Of a DNA stretch of 64,000 nucleotides, positions 10,199-18,442 are shown piece after piece; within the stretch, counting starts at the first letter, position 1, and the number at the start of each line of letters is the position of its first letter. The notes under the pieces were generated by a model. The model did no database searches, was not told where the DNA came from, and saw nothing but the letters and a program-made list of their open reading frames with translations. The stretch is from Paenarthrobacter sp. JL.01a (GTDB lineage: Bacteria; Actinomycetota; Actinomycetes; Actinomycetales; Micrococcaceae), in NCBI RefSeq assembly GCF_025452095.1, contig NZ_CP104877.1:806001-870000 (forward strand). The letters are read 5' to 3'. Made by a program: the position numbers and the translations under genes.

Positions 10199-11691
10199 CC
10201 GCCACCGCTACCCGGCGGCGCCTCGGCGCGCGCGAACTGCTGGAGACAATGCTCGACGCCGGGACTTTCGTTTCGTGGGATGCTCCCGTTCGCGGGGTCG
10301 ACGGCTTCCCCTCCGTCCCTGAAGGGTACGCCGCCGAGCTGGCTGCCGCCGCCGACAAGTCCGGCAGCGACGAGTCGATCCTCACCGGGGAAGGCCGGAT
10401 ACGGAACCATAGGGTCGCCGTCGTGGTTTCCGACTTCGCATTCCTGGCCGGTTCGATCGGGCGGGATGCGGCACATCGTCTGGTGGCCGCCGTCGAACGC
10501 GCCACCAAACAGGGTTTGCCACTCATCGCCATGCCCGCCTCAGGCGGAACGCGGATGCAGGAAGGCACGTCCGCCTTCCTGGCCATGGTGGAAATTGTTG
10601 CCGCGGTCCAGGCACACCGTGCGGCGGGGCTGCCATACCTGGTGTACCTCCGGCACCCGACCACGGGTGGAGTCATGGCCTCGTGGGGTTCGCTGGGACA
10701 CGTGACCGTTGCCGAACCGGGAGCCCTGCTCGGGTTCCTGGGACCCCGGGTCTATTCCGCCCTCCACGGCGACGAGTTTCCGGCCGGAGTCCAGACTGCC
10801 GAGAACCTCTTCGACCATGGGCTGGTTGATGCCGTCGTGCCTCCCGAGGGGTTGGGTGACTACTTCGGTCGGGTGCTGGACCTGTTGCTTTCCCCGGGAC
10901 GTGGCCCTGCGGTGGCCCCTCCGGTCGTGGCTCCGTCCGTTGTGCCGCAAGCCTGGGATTCCGTGGTGCGCTGCCGCGACCCACGACGGCCATCCACGGA
11001 GGAGCTGTTGCGGCGGGCGTCCGGGAACACCGTGCTGCTGCGCGGTGCCGGGGACGGAGCCAAGGAACACGGCATGCTGGTGGCCCTTGCCCGCTTTGGT
11101 CGGGTCTCATGCGTCGTGGTAGGGCATGCATCCGGTCAGTCCATGGGGCCGGCATCCCTGCGGGACGCCCGGCGCGGGATGCGGCTGGCGCAGGAACTCG
11201 GGCTTCCGCTGGTGACCGTCATTGACACTCCGGGAGCAGCGCTCTCCAAGGACGCCGAAGAAGGTGGGCTGGCAGCTGAAATCGCCCGCTCGCTCTACGA
11301 CCTCCTGGCCTTGGCGACTCCCACGCTCTCGGTATTGCTGGGGCAGGGAACCGGCGGGGGAGCACTGGCACTCCTTCCCGCCGACCGCACCGTCGCCGCC
11401 CAGCACGCCTGGCTGGCCCCGCTCCCACCGGAAGGCGCGTCGGCGATCGTCCACCGGACAACGTCGCAGGCTCCCGCGCTCGCCGAGAGCCAAGGCATCA
11501 CCGCCGCCGTGCTGGCAGGCCGGGGAATAGTGGACGTGGTGGTGGAGGAACTGCCCGACGCCGCGAAGGAACCCGGTGACTTCTGCCGCCGGCTCGGTGC
11601 GGTGATCGCCGTCGAACTCGAAGGGCTGCTGCTTACGGGTGCTGCGGGACTGCAGGCCCGCCGGGCAAAGTACCGCGCCTTGGTTTCCTGA
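10195..11691 (+). CDS. Fused beta/alpha carboxyltransferase-domain protein (AccDA / MdcDE-like)
   Basis: 498 residues with two crotonase-fold halves. The first resembles carboxyltransferase beta (PASGGTRMQEG near 118-128), the second carboxyltransferase alpha (VTVIDTPGAALSKDAEE near 340-356, then GQGTGGGALAL). Such pairs form acetyl- or acyl-CoA carboxylases, and the same pair without biotin carboxylase forms the decarboxylating MdcD/MdcE part of malonate decarboxylase. No biotin carboxylase or biotin carrier gene is nearby, and the gene is coupled to a CoA-transferase, so carboxylation or decarboxylation of the activated acid are both possible. Confidence 0.8.
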   Translation: MTATATRRRLGARELLETMLDAGTFVSWDAPVRGVDGFPSVPEGYAAELAAAADKSGSDESILTGEGRIRNHRVAVVVSDFAFLAGSIGRDAAHRLVAAVERATKQGLPLIAMPASGGTRMQEGTSAFLAMVEIVAAVQAHRAAGLPYLVYLRHPTTGGVMASWGSLGHVTVAEPGALLGFLGPRVYSALHGDEFPAGVQTAENLFDHGLVDAVVPPEGLGDYFGRVLDLLLSPGRGPAVAPPVVAPSVVPQAWDSVVRCRDPRRPSTEELLRRASGNTVLLRGAGDGAKEHGMLVALARFGRVSCVVVGHASGQSMGPASLRDARRGMRLAQELGLPLVTVIDTPGAALSKDAEEGGLAAEIARSLYDLLALATPTLSVLLGQGTGGGALALLPADRTVAAQHAWLAPLPPEGASAIVHRTTSQAPALAESQGITAAVLAGRGIVDVVVEELPDAAKEPGDFCRRLGAVIAVELEGLLLTGAAGLQARRAKYRALVS

Positions 11692-11704
11692 CTACTCCCG
11701 TTGC

Positions 11705-11755
11705 GAGGCCCGCTCTGCGCGCTTTGGCGTGATCTTGGGGCGCAGAGCGGGCCTC
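11705..11755. terminator. Bidirectional hairpin terminator
   Basis: A perfect 16-bp inverted repeat (arms 11705-11720 and 11740-11755, GAGGCCCGCTCTGCGC outward) with a 19-base loop lies between two convergent genes. No long T-run follows, but it is very stable and ideally placed to end both transcripts. Confidence 0.75.
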
Positions 11756-11777
11756 ACAACAGGGCTGCAGTGCGTCG

Positions 11778-12818
11778 TCAGGCGCTGGTCGCGTCCTGGA
11801 CTTCACCGACCAGCTCTTCGATGATGTCCTCGAGGAACAACATGCCGGTAGTGACACCCTCGGCGTTGAAGACGCGGGCGACGTGCGAACCGCTGCGGCG
11901 CATGGAAGCCAATGCGTCCTCCAGTTCACTTCCCACGTACACCGAGGCGAGTTGGCGGATCCGCTTCTCAGGTACGGGCCGGTTGAATTTCTCCGGCGTC
12001 GTCAGGTCCATGACGTCCTTCAAGTGAAGGTACCCCGATGGCTCCCCGTTCGCGTCAGTGAGGATGTACCGGGAGTAGCCGTGCTCCGCGACCGTCCGCT
12101 GGATGTCGGCCGGTGTCGACGTGGCAGGTAGAAGCACCATCCGGGCGATCGGCACTTCGACGTCGCCCACGGTCTTGGCCGTGAATTCGAAGGCCGCGGT
12201 CAATGTGCCACTGGTGTCATTGAGCGTGCCCACGCGCGTGGACTGCTCAACGATGTTGGCCACTTCGTCCAGTGTGTAGGCGCTGGTGGCCTCGTCCTTG
12301 GGTTCCACCCGGAAGAGGCGGAGCACAGAGTTGGCGATCCCGTTCAGGGTCCAGATCACCGGCTTGAAGATCTTGGCCACGAGGACCAGCGGGGGAGCGA
12401 GGATCAGGGCTGCCCGGGTCGGGACGGAGAAGGAGATGTTCTTCGGGACCATCTCGCCCACGACCACGTGCAGGAACGTCACCAGCAGCAAAGCCACCAC
12501 GAACGCGATGATGCCAATGGCTTCTGCCGGGAGTGACGTCAGGCCAAGCGGAATCTCCAGCAGGTGATGAATGGCAGGTTCGGAGACGTTAAGGATCACC
12601 AGGGAACACACGGTGATGCCCAGCTGACTCGTGGCCAGCATGAGGGTGGCGTGCTCCATGGCCCACAGTGTCGTCTTGGCGGCCTTGCTGCCAGCCTCGG
12701 CCTTGGGCTCGATCTGCGAACGACGGGCCGAGATCACAGCGAACTCGGCGCCAACGAAGAAGGCGTTGACTACCAGCAGGATGACCAGCCAGATAATGCC
12801 TGGAAGGTACTCACTCAT
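11778..12818 (-). CDS. CNNM/CorC-type membrane protein with CBS pair
   Basis: 346 residues starting at MSEYLPG; an in-frame upstream ATG at 12845 would lie deeper inside the previous gene. The first 150 residues form the DUF21/CNNM transmembrane domain (three or four segments), then a CBS pair; unlike its neighbour it ends soon after the second CBS domain, without a CorC_HlyC domain. Family members are linked to Mg2+ or Co2+ efflux. Overlaps the upstream paralogue by eight bases, so the two probably make a hetero-oligomer. Confidence 0.88.
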   Translation of the reverse strand: MSEYLPGIIWLVILLVVNAFFVGAEFAVISARRSQIEPKAEAGSKAAKTTLWAMEHATLMLATSQLGITVCSLVILNVSEPAIHHLLEIPLGLTSLPAEAIGIIAFVVALLLVTFLHVVVGEMVPKNISFSVPTRAALILAPPLVLVAKIFKPVIWTLNGIANSVLRLFRVEPKDEATSAYTLDEVANIVEQSTRVGTLNDTSGTLTAAFEFTAKTVGDVEVPIARMVLLPATSTPADIQRTVAEHGYSRYILTDANGEPSGYLHLKDVMDLTTPEKFNRPVPEKRIRQLASVYVGSELEDALASMRRSGSHVARVFNAEGVTTGMLFLEDIIEELVGEVQDATSA

Positions 12819-14169
12819 GGCCGAGCTCCTCGGAAATCTTGTCAACGATCTGGTCGTGGGTGCTGGTTGTTTCCGCGTCGGGACCCGGCGTGAAGCGGAT
12901 GCGTCCCAACTGGGCTCCTGCTACGCGTTCCACGCGAAGGACACCCCCGGAGATGGCAACTTCGTCGCCGAGCTCCGGCACACGGTCCAACTGGTCGGAC
13001 ATGAAACCGGCGACGGTGTCGTATTCCTCGCCTTCCGGAACCACGATCCCCGTGCGGTCCAGCAGTTCATCGGGTCGCAATGAGGCATCAAAGGTGATGG
13101 AGCGGCCAACGCGGACCACGCCGGCGCGGGCACGGTCGTGTTCGTCTTCAAGTTCGCCCACGATTTCTTCCACCAGGTCTTCAAGGGTGACGATCCCCGC
13201 AGTTCCGCCGTGTTCGTCCGAGACGATGGCCACCTGCAGGCCCTGCTTCCGCAGAAGAACCAGCAAAGAGTCGACGTCCTTGGATTCAGGAACGTACAGC
13301 GGTTGGGTCATCAATTCCGTGGCGGTCACTGCTTCACGCCGTTCCAGGGGCACAGCGAAGGCCTGCTTCACGTGCAGCACACCCAGCACCTCGTCCCGGT
13401 CCCGGCCAATCACCGGGAACCGCGAGAATCCGGTAGCTGATGCGAGGGCAACGATTTCGGCCGCCGTGTCATCAGCATCCACGGCAACCATCCGGACACG
13501 CGGAGTCATGACGTCACCAGCGGTGTGCTCGGAGAAGCGCAGGGTCCTGTTCAGCAGTTCGGCGTGGTCCTGGTCCAGCAGGCCTTCAGTCGCGGAACGG
13601 CGTACCAGCGATGACAGTTCTTCTGCCGAGCGGGCGCCGGAGAGCTCCTCCTTCGGTTCGATGCCGAAGGAACGGATGATCTTGTTGGCAGTGTTGTTGA
13701 ACAGCAGGATCGCCGGCTTGAAAACAGCTGTGAACAGAGCCTGGAAGGGGACTACCACCTTGGCAGTTGCCAACGGAAGGGCCAGCGCGAAGTTCTTGGG
13801 AACCAGCTCGCCGATCACCATGGAGAACACGGTTGCCACGAAAATACCCACGACGGCTCCGACTCCGGGAACCAAAGCTGCGGGCAGTCCCAAAGACTGC
13901 AGGGGTGCACTGAGCATGCTGCTGATGGCAGGCTCAAAGGTGTACCCGGTAAGCAGGGTGGTCAAAGTGATACCCAGCTGCGCGCCGGAGAGGTGCGTGG
14001 AGGTAATTTTGAGGGCCTTGATGGTTGGCCCCAGCCGCTTTTCGCCGCGGGCTTGGCGGACCTCGAGTTCAGCGCGGTCCAGGTTGACCAGTGCGAATTC
14101 CGAAGCAACAAAGAATCCAGTGCCGACAGTGAGGACAAGGCCTATGCCGAGCATGATCCACTCATACAT
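12811..14169 (-). CDS. CNNM/CorC-type membrane protein (hemolysin C family)
   Basis: 452 residues: DUF21 transmembrane domain to about residue 190, CBS pair at about 215-335 and a C-terminal CorC_HlyC transporter-associated domain to about 430. First gene of the two-gene unit. Its start codon is preceded by a stable hairpin (14176-14222) whose arm contains the AGAGGGG ribosome site, so translation may be controlled by RNA folding. Confidence 0.9.
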   Translation of the reverse strand: MYEWIMLGIGLVLTVGTGFFVASEFALVNLDRAELEVRQARGEKRLGPTIKALKITSTHLSGAQLGITLTTLLTGYTFEPAISSMLSAPLQSLGLPAALVPGVGAVVGIFVATVFSMVIGELVPKNFALALPLATAKVVVPFQALFTAVFKPAILLFNNTANKIIRSFGIEPKEELSGARSAEELSSLVRRSATEGLLDQDHAELLNRTLRFSEHTAGDVMTPRVRMVAVDADDTAAEIVALASATGFSRFPVIGRDRDEVLGVLHVKQAFAVPLERREAVTATELMTQPLYVPESKDVDSLLVLLRKQGLQVAIVSDEHGGTAGIVTLEDLVEEIVGELEDEHDRARAGVVRVGRSITFDASLRPDELLDRTGIVVPEGEEYDTVAGFMSDQLDRVPELGDEVAISGGVLRVERVAGAQLGRIRFTPGPDAETTSTHDQIVDKISEELGHE

Positions 14170-14175
14170 TCGGGC

Positions 14176-14222
14176 GCCCCTCTCCCGTGGAAACCGGCAA
14201 TCCGGTCAGTGAGCAGAGGGGC
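14176..14222 (-). promoter_or_regulatory. 5' UTR hairpin covering the CNNM ribosome site
   Basis: Read on the minus strand, GCCCCTCT (14222-14215) pairs with AGAGGGGC (14183-14176), enclosing a small ACCGG/CCGGT stem with an ATTG loop. The AGAGGGG arm is the ribosome site, six bases before the ATG at 14169. Pairing is seen; a regulatory role is inferred. Confidence 0.5.
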
Positions 14223-14387
14223 CTGGGCATATGTGAAGGAGGGTCATCCATAGTGTGGGCCAGTCTACCGGGTGACCGTCCGCCGTCGGACGCTTGTGCG
14301 CCGCAGGCGGAAACCGGAACCCGCTGGAGGGCCGGATCGTTGAAGGTCCCGGTGGCGTGATGCGCAGGCGTCTGACCAAAAAACGAG

Positions 14388-14420
14388 AACCCCCGGAAAT
14401 CCGAAGATCTCCAGGGGGTT
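14388..14420 (-). terminator. tRNA-Thr terminator copy, left element boundary
   Basis: AACCCCC (14388-14394) pairs with GGGGGTT (14414-14420); read on the minus strand the stem is followed by GTTTTTT. A near-identical stem lies beside the other boundary repeat (46222-46253). It looks like the natural terminator of the tRNA-Thr gene. Confidence 0.7.
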
Positions 14421-14424
14421 TGTC

Positions 14425-14474
14425 CCGAGCTTCCTATCAGAATCGAACTGATGACCTTTTCATTACGAGTGAAA
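14425..14474 (-). repeat. attachment-site repeat: 3' part of tRNA-Thr(CGT), left copy
   Basis: On the minus strand this reads anticodon arm (loop CTCGTAA, anticodon CGT, five-base-pair stem), variable loop, T-arm (ATCAG, loop TTCGATT, CTGAT) and acceptor AGGAAGC. The same 50 bases occur exactly at 46257-46306. The upstream sequence has no D-arm and no GCTTCCT acceptor strand, so this is a displaced tRNA 3' end, not a functional tRNA. A tyrosine integrase gene starts 60 bases away. Confidence 0.85.
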
Positions 14475-14533
14475 ACCAACAGGCAGTAATTCCAAGGGAT
14501 TCAGCCGGGTTGGGTGTCGAAAAAGTGACGACC

Positions 14534-15679
14534 CTACTTCCAGTTCATCGCTTCCAAGGCTCGATTCAGACGCTCGGCGCTGTCGTGGAGATCGTGATCA
14601 AAGAGTCCAGCGTACGTATCTAAGGTCATCGTAGCAGTGGCGTGACCGGCGATGCGTTGAACCACTTTGACGTTGGCCCCGGAGCTGATGGCCAAGCTGA
14701 CAGCCGTGTGGCGGAGATCGTGGAACGTTGGACGGGGAAAGTCAGGATCCTCCGCGCGGAGGCGTGCGATGGCGGGGGAGTAGTGGCGTTTAGTCCACGT
14801 ACTGTCTCGGAGCGCCGATCCTCGCCCGCCGCTGAAAACTCGGGTTCCTACCGAGCCGGAACCCGCTGTGGCAGCAAGTCGCTCGGCCACAACCTTCGGC
14901 AACGGCACGACCCTGTTTTCCCCGCTCTTTGTAGGACCCAAAACGAGCTTTCCACCGATCTCGGAGTAGGCCCTGCTGATGGTCAAGCTGGGTTTTGCGC
15001 CGAGATGGAGATCTCCGTACGTGAGCGCAGTGATTTCGCCCCATCGGAGGCCACATGTTCCCGCAACCATGACCATCAGTTCAAAGCCTTTGCACGCTGC
15101 AGCGAGGGATGCGAGCTGAGGCATCGTCAGGTAGACGTGCTGTCGCTGTTTGACGCGGGCAGGTACATAGTCCATTTGGCCGAGAGCATCCTTGGCGGGG
15201 TTGGCCGCCAGCAGGCGCCGCTTAACGGCGTGGCCCATGAGCCGACCGAAGTGCAGTGCAACCTCGCGCCTGGTGGTGGGTCCAGCAGGCTTCCCATCCT
15301 GCCCGTTTAGGCCGACTACCCATGCCGCAACATCGTCATAGTGAACCTTGCTGATAGGGGTGGTGCCCCAGCGAGGGCTCACGTAGTTCTCATAACAACG
15401 TCTGTAATTGTCTACCGTCTTGGGGCTGGCGGGTTTTCGTCCTCTTGCGCCCACCGTCGAGATCCGGTGAATCCAGTCCTGGTAGAGGCCGTCAACGGTG
15501 AGCTTGGACGCTGCCTTCGGGTCGATGTAGGTCCCGCTGCGGATCGAGCGCAGCATCGCCTGCCAGTGGTCATGGGCTTCGCGCTTGGTGTCAAAGTTTT
15601 TTCGGTGCCGACGTCCGTCTGGGGTGGTCCAGTCTGCCTGCCAGCGTTTTTTGCCGCTGGAGAGCTTAGTGACGGCCAT
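14534..15679 (-). CDS. int: Tyrosine recombinase / integrase of the catabolic island
   Basis: 381 residues: N-terminal AP2-like arm-binding domain (RWQADWTTPDGRRHRK), core-binding SAM-like domain around 60-165, and catalytic domain with Arg in CGLRWGE, Lys in TKSGENR, HDLRHT (His-x-x-Arg), GHAT and the nucleophile Tyr in DTYAGLF. All catalytic residues are present. Its 3' end is 60 bases from the tRNA-Thr repeat, which fits its role of inserting the element at the tRNA 3' end. The 5' end overlaps the upstream orf by 14 bases. Confidence 0.95.
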   Translation of the reverse strand: MAVTKLSSGKKRWQADWTTPDGRRHRKNFDTKREAHDHWQAMLRSIRSGTYIDPKAASKLTVDGLYQDWIHRISTVGARGRKPASPKTVDNYRRCYENYVSPRWGTTPISKVHYDDVAAWVVGLNGQDGKPAGPTTRREVALHFGRLMGHAVKRRLLAANPAKDALGQMDYVPARVKQRQHVYLTMPQLASLAAACKGFELMVMVAGTCGLRWGEITALTYGDLHLGAKPSLTISRAYSEIGGKLVLGPTKSGENRVVPLPKVVAERLAATAGSGSVGTRVFSGGRGSALRDSTWTKRHYSPAIARLRAEDPDFPRPTFHDLRHTAVSLAISSGANVKVVQRIAGHATATMTLDTYAGLFDHDLHDSAERLNRALEAMNWK

Positions 15680-16331
15680 CAGGGTTGTCCTTGCCTGCGC
15701 GCATCCTCATCCAGAGTTCGTTTGACCGTTTGAGATAGGACGGAGCTATCCGCGAGTTGCGGCCACGCCCTTCGAGAATCCCCTTGGCACGGGCTCGACG
15801 CAGCCTCGCCGACCATGTGTCCGCGCTCTCGCCGGTCCACTCAGCAAGTCGTTTAATGGGTTCCACGGAACAGGAGCCAAGGGCAACGTAGGCGCATGAC
15901 ACATGGACGTAGTCGGCTTCCGAATTGACGCGGGCCGGTAGCGGCGTTATTTCATCCTTTAGGGCGGCAACCGACAGTTGCTCGTGCCGGTCGCGCATGA
16001 GCGCACGCGCATGCGCCATGGGGATGGAACGCAACAATGACGTGGTGATTCCATTTAGCGCGGAGGCATGTTGGGAATGTGGGTCAGAGGCAACCTTGAT
16101 GCCGAAGTCCTCCGAGTCAAACTGGATCGTCAACTGATGGGGCTCACGAAAGCTGCCAAGTTTGTAGTCGACAACCCAGCCAATCTCAACCAGGAAGTCG
16201 TCCACCCGGTACCTGCCGACAAGTCGCTTGAATGGCAGGCCGTCGAGCCGGCAGTATTCTTCGTCTGGCCCTGTGCGCTTACCGAGGTATTTTACGTTGG
16301 GGCCTAGGGACGGAAGCGACGGCGATTTCAT
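15666..16331 (-). CDS. Hypothetical protein with C-terminal winged-helix-like region
   Basis: 221 residues from ATG 16331 (MKSPSLP); a start ten codons upstream is possible. Not recognised. The C-terminal third (LAEWTGESADTWSARLRRARAKGIL then basic GRGRNSRIA) looks like a winged helix-turn-helix; the N-terminal part is mixed alpha/beta. It overlaps the integrase start, so it is probably co-expressed and may control excision or integration. A palindrome at 16410-16425 lies in its promoter region. Confidence 0.6.
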   Translation of the reverse strand: MKSPSLPSLGPNVKYLGKRTGPDEEYCRLDGLPFKRLVGRYRVDDFLVEIGWVVDYKLGSFREPHQLTIQFDSEDFGIKVASDPHSQHASALNGITTSLLRSIPMAHARALMRDRHEQLSVAALKDEITPLPARVNSEADYVHVSCAYVALGSCSVEPIKRLAEWTGESADTWSARLRRARAKGILEGRGRNSRIAPSYLKRSNELWMRMRAGKDNPDGRH

Positions 16332-16409
16332 GCCCAAACGATAGCACAGCCTGTTTGCCAAGTCAGCTGTATTTATGTTTCACCCTTTCTTCGTTAGCTA
16401 GGCCATTAG

Positions 16410-16425
16410 GGTGATCTATATCACC
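16410..16425. promoter_or_regulatory. Palindrome between integrase and excisionase genes
   Basis: GGTGAT-CTAT-ATCACC, perfect six-base arms, in the gap between the divergent integrase operon and the excisionase-like gene. Candidate operator for lysogeny-style control of the island. Confidence 0.4.
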
Positions 16426-16515
16426 GCAGACCGCCACTGAATGTGGTCAAGGTCTTCAGAAATGCGCACAGCTTGCTTGGTGATTGAGCTGTGCTTTGAC
16501 GAAGGAGATGCACAT

Positions 16516-16746
16516 ATGAGCAGTTCTGCCGTGGCAGCTTCGGGATCGCCCATGCCGGGCGAACCCTTGCCCGCTTCGCCCTACATGACCCGCAAGCAGG
16601 TCGCCGCCTACCTGAACGTCACCGAGAAATGGTTGGCGGAGTACAAGGCATCCGGTCCCCGTTTCTACAAGTTCGGCTCTCGGTGTCGCTACCTGCGCGA
16701 CGACGTCCTGAACTGGGCCCGCCAGCAGCGGGCTACGCGGCATTAG
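16516..16746 (+). CDS. Excisionase-like MerR-type HTH protein
   Basis: 76 residues from ATG 16516, which has GAAGGAG nine bases upstream. Residues about 24-70 (MTRKQVAAYLNVTEKWLAEYK, then FGSRCRYLRDDVLNWARQQ) form the compact winged HTH of excisionase/HTH_17 proteins. It lies divergent from the integrase operon, as expected for a recombination directionality factor. Confidence 0.75.
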   Translation: MSSSAVAASGSPMPGEPLPASPYMTRKQVAAYLNVTEKWLAEYKASGPRFYKFGSRCRYLRDDVLNWARQQRATRH

Positions 16747-16966
16747 CGACCACAACTAGCGCCAGTGGGCGGCTCGAACGAACACCTGGCCCCCCCGTGA
16801 ACAATCCACGCCACCCTTTAGCGAACTCCGGCTCGCACGAATTGCCGGTCTTCACAGTCCAATCAATCAGGAGACAAATGAATCCACTTACCGCCGCGCT
16901 GTGTTCGCGGCCGACTGTTCCCTCCGTTAATTATCGGCCCCAGGTTGTTGCTGGACGGGAGGCCGA

Positions 16967-17266
16967 GTGAGTTTCGGGGTCAATGAATACAGGGACAACT
17001 GGCTTCAGGCCGTCAAGAATGACATCTCGATGAGCTCCGCGGCGTGCAAGGTGGCATACACGATTGGCGATTCGATGGGGCTCGGGCGGATCGTCACCAG
17101 CAATTGGCATCGGCTGAACAGCTACATGAACCGCAGCCGCACTGACCGCGCCATTCTCGCCGGCATCAAGGAGCTTCAGGTTGGCGGCTATCTGAACTGG
17201 TATACGGGCACCGAATATTACTATTCCTTCGGTTGGCGGCTGACCCTTCCCGGGGAGGGGCTGTGA
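16967..17266 (+). CDS. Small winged-helix-like protein, possible replication protein N-terminal unit
   Basis: 99 residues from GTG 16967 with GGGAGG close upstream. The middle (SAACKVAYTIGDSM then SNWHRLNSYMNRSRTDRAILAGIKEL) has the spacing of a plasmid Rep-type helix-turn-helix. It overlaps the next gene through GTGA. I do not recognise a precise family; it may control transfer or replication of the island. Confidence 0.55.
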   Translation: MSFGVNEYRDNWLQAVKNDISMSSAACKVAYTIGDSMGLGRIVTSNWHRLNSYMNRSRTDRAILAGIKELQVGGYLNWYTGTEYYYSFGWRLTLPGEGL

Positions 17267-17658
17267 AGACTCCGATCCGGGGCATTCCATCGCGCCCACT
17301 GCAGTACGCAAGGGCAATCAGCAATTCGGACCTTCCCACGACGACACGGACTGTGTGTTGGGCGATTGCCAGTTTCGCCAACAACAACACGGGCAAGGCA
17401 TTTCCGTCCCTGCGGGCCCTTTCCAAGGCCACGGGGCTCTCCAAGGCTACGATCTCGAAGCACACGATTCTTGCTGAATCTGAGGGGTATCTTCTGAAGC
17501 ATCAGCGGTTCAACAACTCCATCTGGTATGTCATCACAACGCCACCGTCGGATGCACCGGAGTCGGTAGCGATGGCCAAGTGCGAGGAAGCTGCAGTGCA
17601 TTCCGAAGCCTGGCTTCGGTCTATTCACGGCCTCGACGAGCCCTCGAAGGAGGGATAG
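17263..17658 (+). CDS. Helix-turn-helix protein, Rep/initiator-like
   Basis: 131 residues from GTG 17263, overlapping the preceding stop by four bases. Residues about 25-90 (TRTVCWAIASFANNNTGKAF, then SLRALSKATGLSKATISKH) match the helix-turn-helix found in actinobacterial plasmid and ICE replication or transcription regulators. Iteron-like repeats lie 140 bases downstream, which supports a role in replication control. Confidence 0.65.
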   Translation: MKTPIRGIPSRPLQYARAISNSDLPTTTRTVCWAIASFANNNTGKAFPSLRALSKATGLSKATISKHTILAESEGYLLKHQRFNNSIWYVITTPPSDAPESVAMAKCEEAAVHSEAWLRSIHGLDEPSKEG

Positions 17659-18154
17659 GCAACACTCGCTGGTTTGTGGGGTGGGTATTGCAGACACTGC
17701 TGGGTGCTGATCCTCCTGCCGCTACCTACCTCATGCAAATGGGGGTACCCCTGGCCACAACAAAGAGGCCGAGGTACCCCCACAAAACCGTTCCCTAACT
17801 ACCTCACGGTTAACTACCTCAGAGTAGAACTACCTCAGTAGTTCTACCTCTGCGGAACTACCTCTACTACAACTACTCCAATGGCCACCACGTCGTGCTC
17901 CGAGGTCGGGGCCCCTGACGGCGCCCCTCCTAAGCGGCGGTGCCGCACTAAAGATCCAGCCTCCGGCTGTTCCCACCCTGCCTTCAGGGCAGGGACAGGT
18001 TTCAACTATGCATCGCATATAAATTGCCGAATTCATCGATTCGGCTGTGAAGGCAAGCGGAGCGCCGCGCAGCCCGCAGGGCGGAGCAAGCTCCGCGTAA
18101 CTCAACGATTTCTGAGACGTGCCTCCGGCACAAACAACCCGATGGAGGAAAACC
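17659..18154. other. Non-coding stretch with iteron-like repeats and hairpins
   Basis: No convincing gene. It has a GGGGGTACCCC palindrome near 17740, the repeat array at 17797-17879, an inverted repeat CCCTGCC/GGCAGGG near 17978-17995, and a second stem-rich part at 18045-18100. It could be an origin or the control region of the Cys-rich gene that follows. Confidence 0.5.
17797..17879 (+). repeat. AACTACCTC iteron-like tandem array
   Basis: Exact AACTACCTC copies at 17797, 17812, 17828 and 17856, degenerate copies at 17842 (TTCTACCTC) and 17871 (AACTACTCC). Start-to-start spacing is 14-16 bases, so copies lie roughly one and a half helical turns apart. The array sits downstream of two helix-turn-helix genes. 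Confidence 0.7.
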
Positions 18155-18442
18155 ATGACAAAATCTGCGTCCGGGCGTGCCGCATGTGTGGAAAGCCTCA
18201 GGCAGGCCCGTTCGTTCGACGCCTACAAGCGCCGTTATGTGCGTCTGGGTCTCTGCTACCCCTGTGCCGCTCAGGCGGCATACGGACACCAGTTGGGCTT
18301 TTCCCTGTCCAAGCCGCCCTGCCACGCATGCGAGGCAGTTGTGGACACTTTTCCCGTGAAGCGGGTAAACGGGTGGAGCTCGTGGAGCCCGCGCCACGGG
18401 GCCAAGCTTTCAGCGGGGCTGCGCCCCAAGAAGGCCATTTAG
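18155..18442 (+). CDS. Small Cys-rich protein, zinc-ribbon-like
   Basis: 95 residues from ATG 18155 with GGAGGA six bases upstream. CYPC near residue 35 and CHAC near residue 59 form a likely zinc-binding pair; the rest is basic. Not recognised. Could be a nucleic-acid-binding protein of the mobile element. Confidence 0.45.
   Translation: MTKSASGRAACVESLRQARSFDAYKRRYVRLGLCYPCAAQAAYGHQLGFSLSKPPCHACEAVVDTFPVKRVNGWSSWSPRHGAKLSAGLRPKKAI

Noticed and set aside
12839..14212. 457-codon plus-strand frame opposite the CNNM gene
   Set aside because: Ser/Thr/Arg-rich shadow of a real membrane protein gene.
14425..14474. Functional tRNA-Thr gene
   Set aside because: Only the 3' part is present; D-arm and 5' acceptor strand are missing here and at 46257.
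17797..17879. CRISPR array
   Set aside because: Repeat unit of nine bases and spacers of five to seven bases are far too short; no cas genes.
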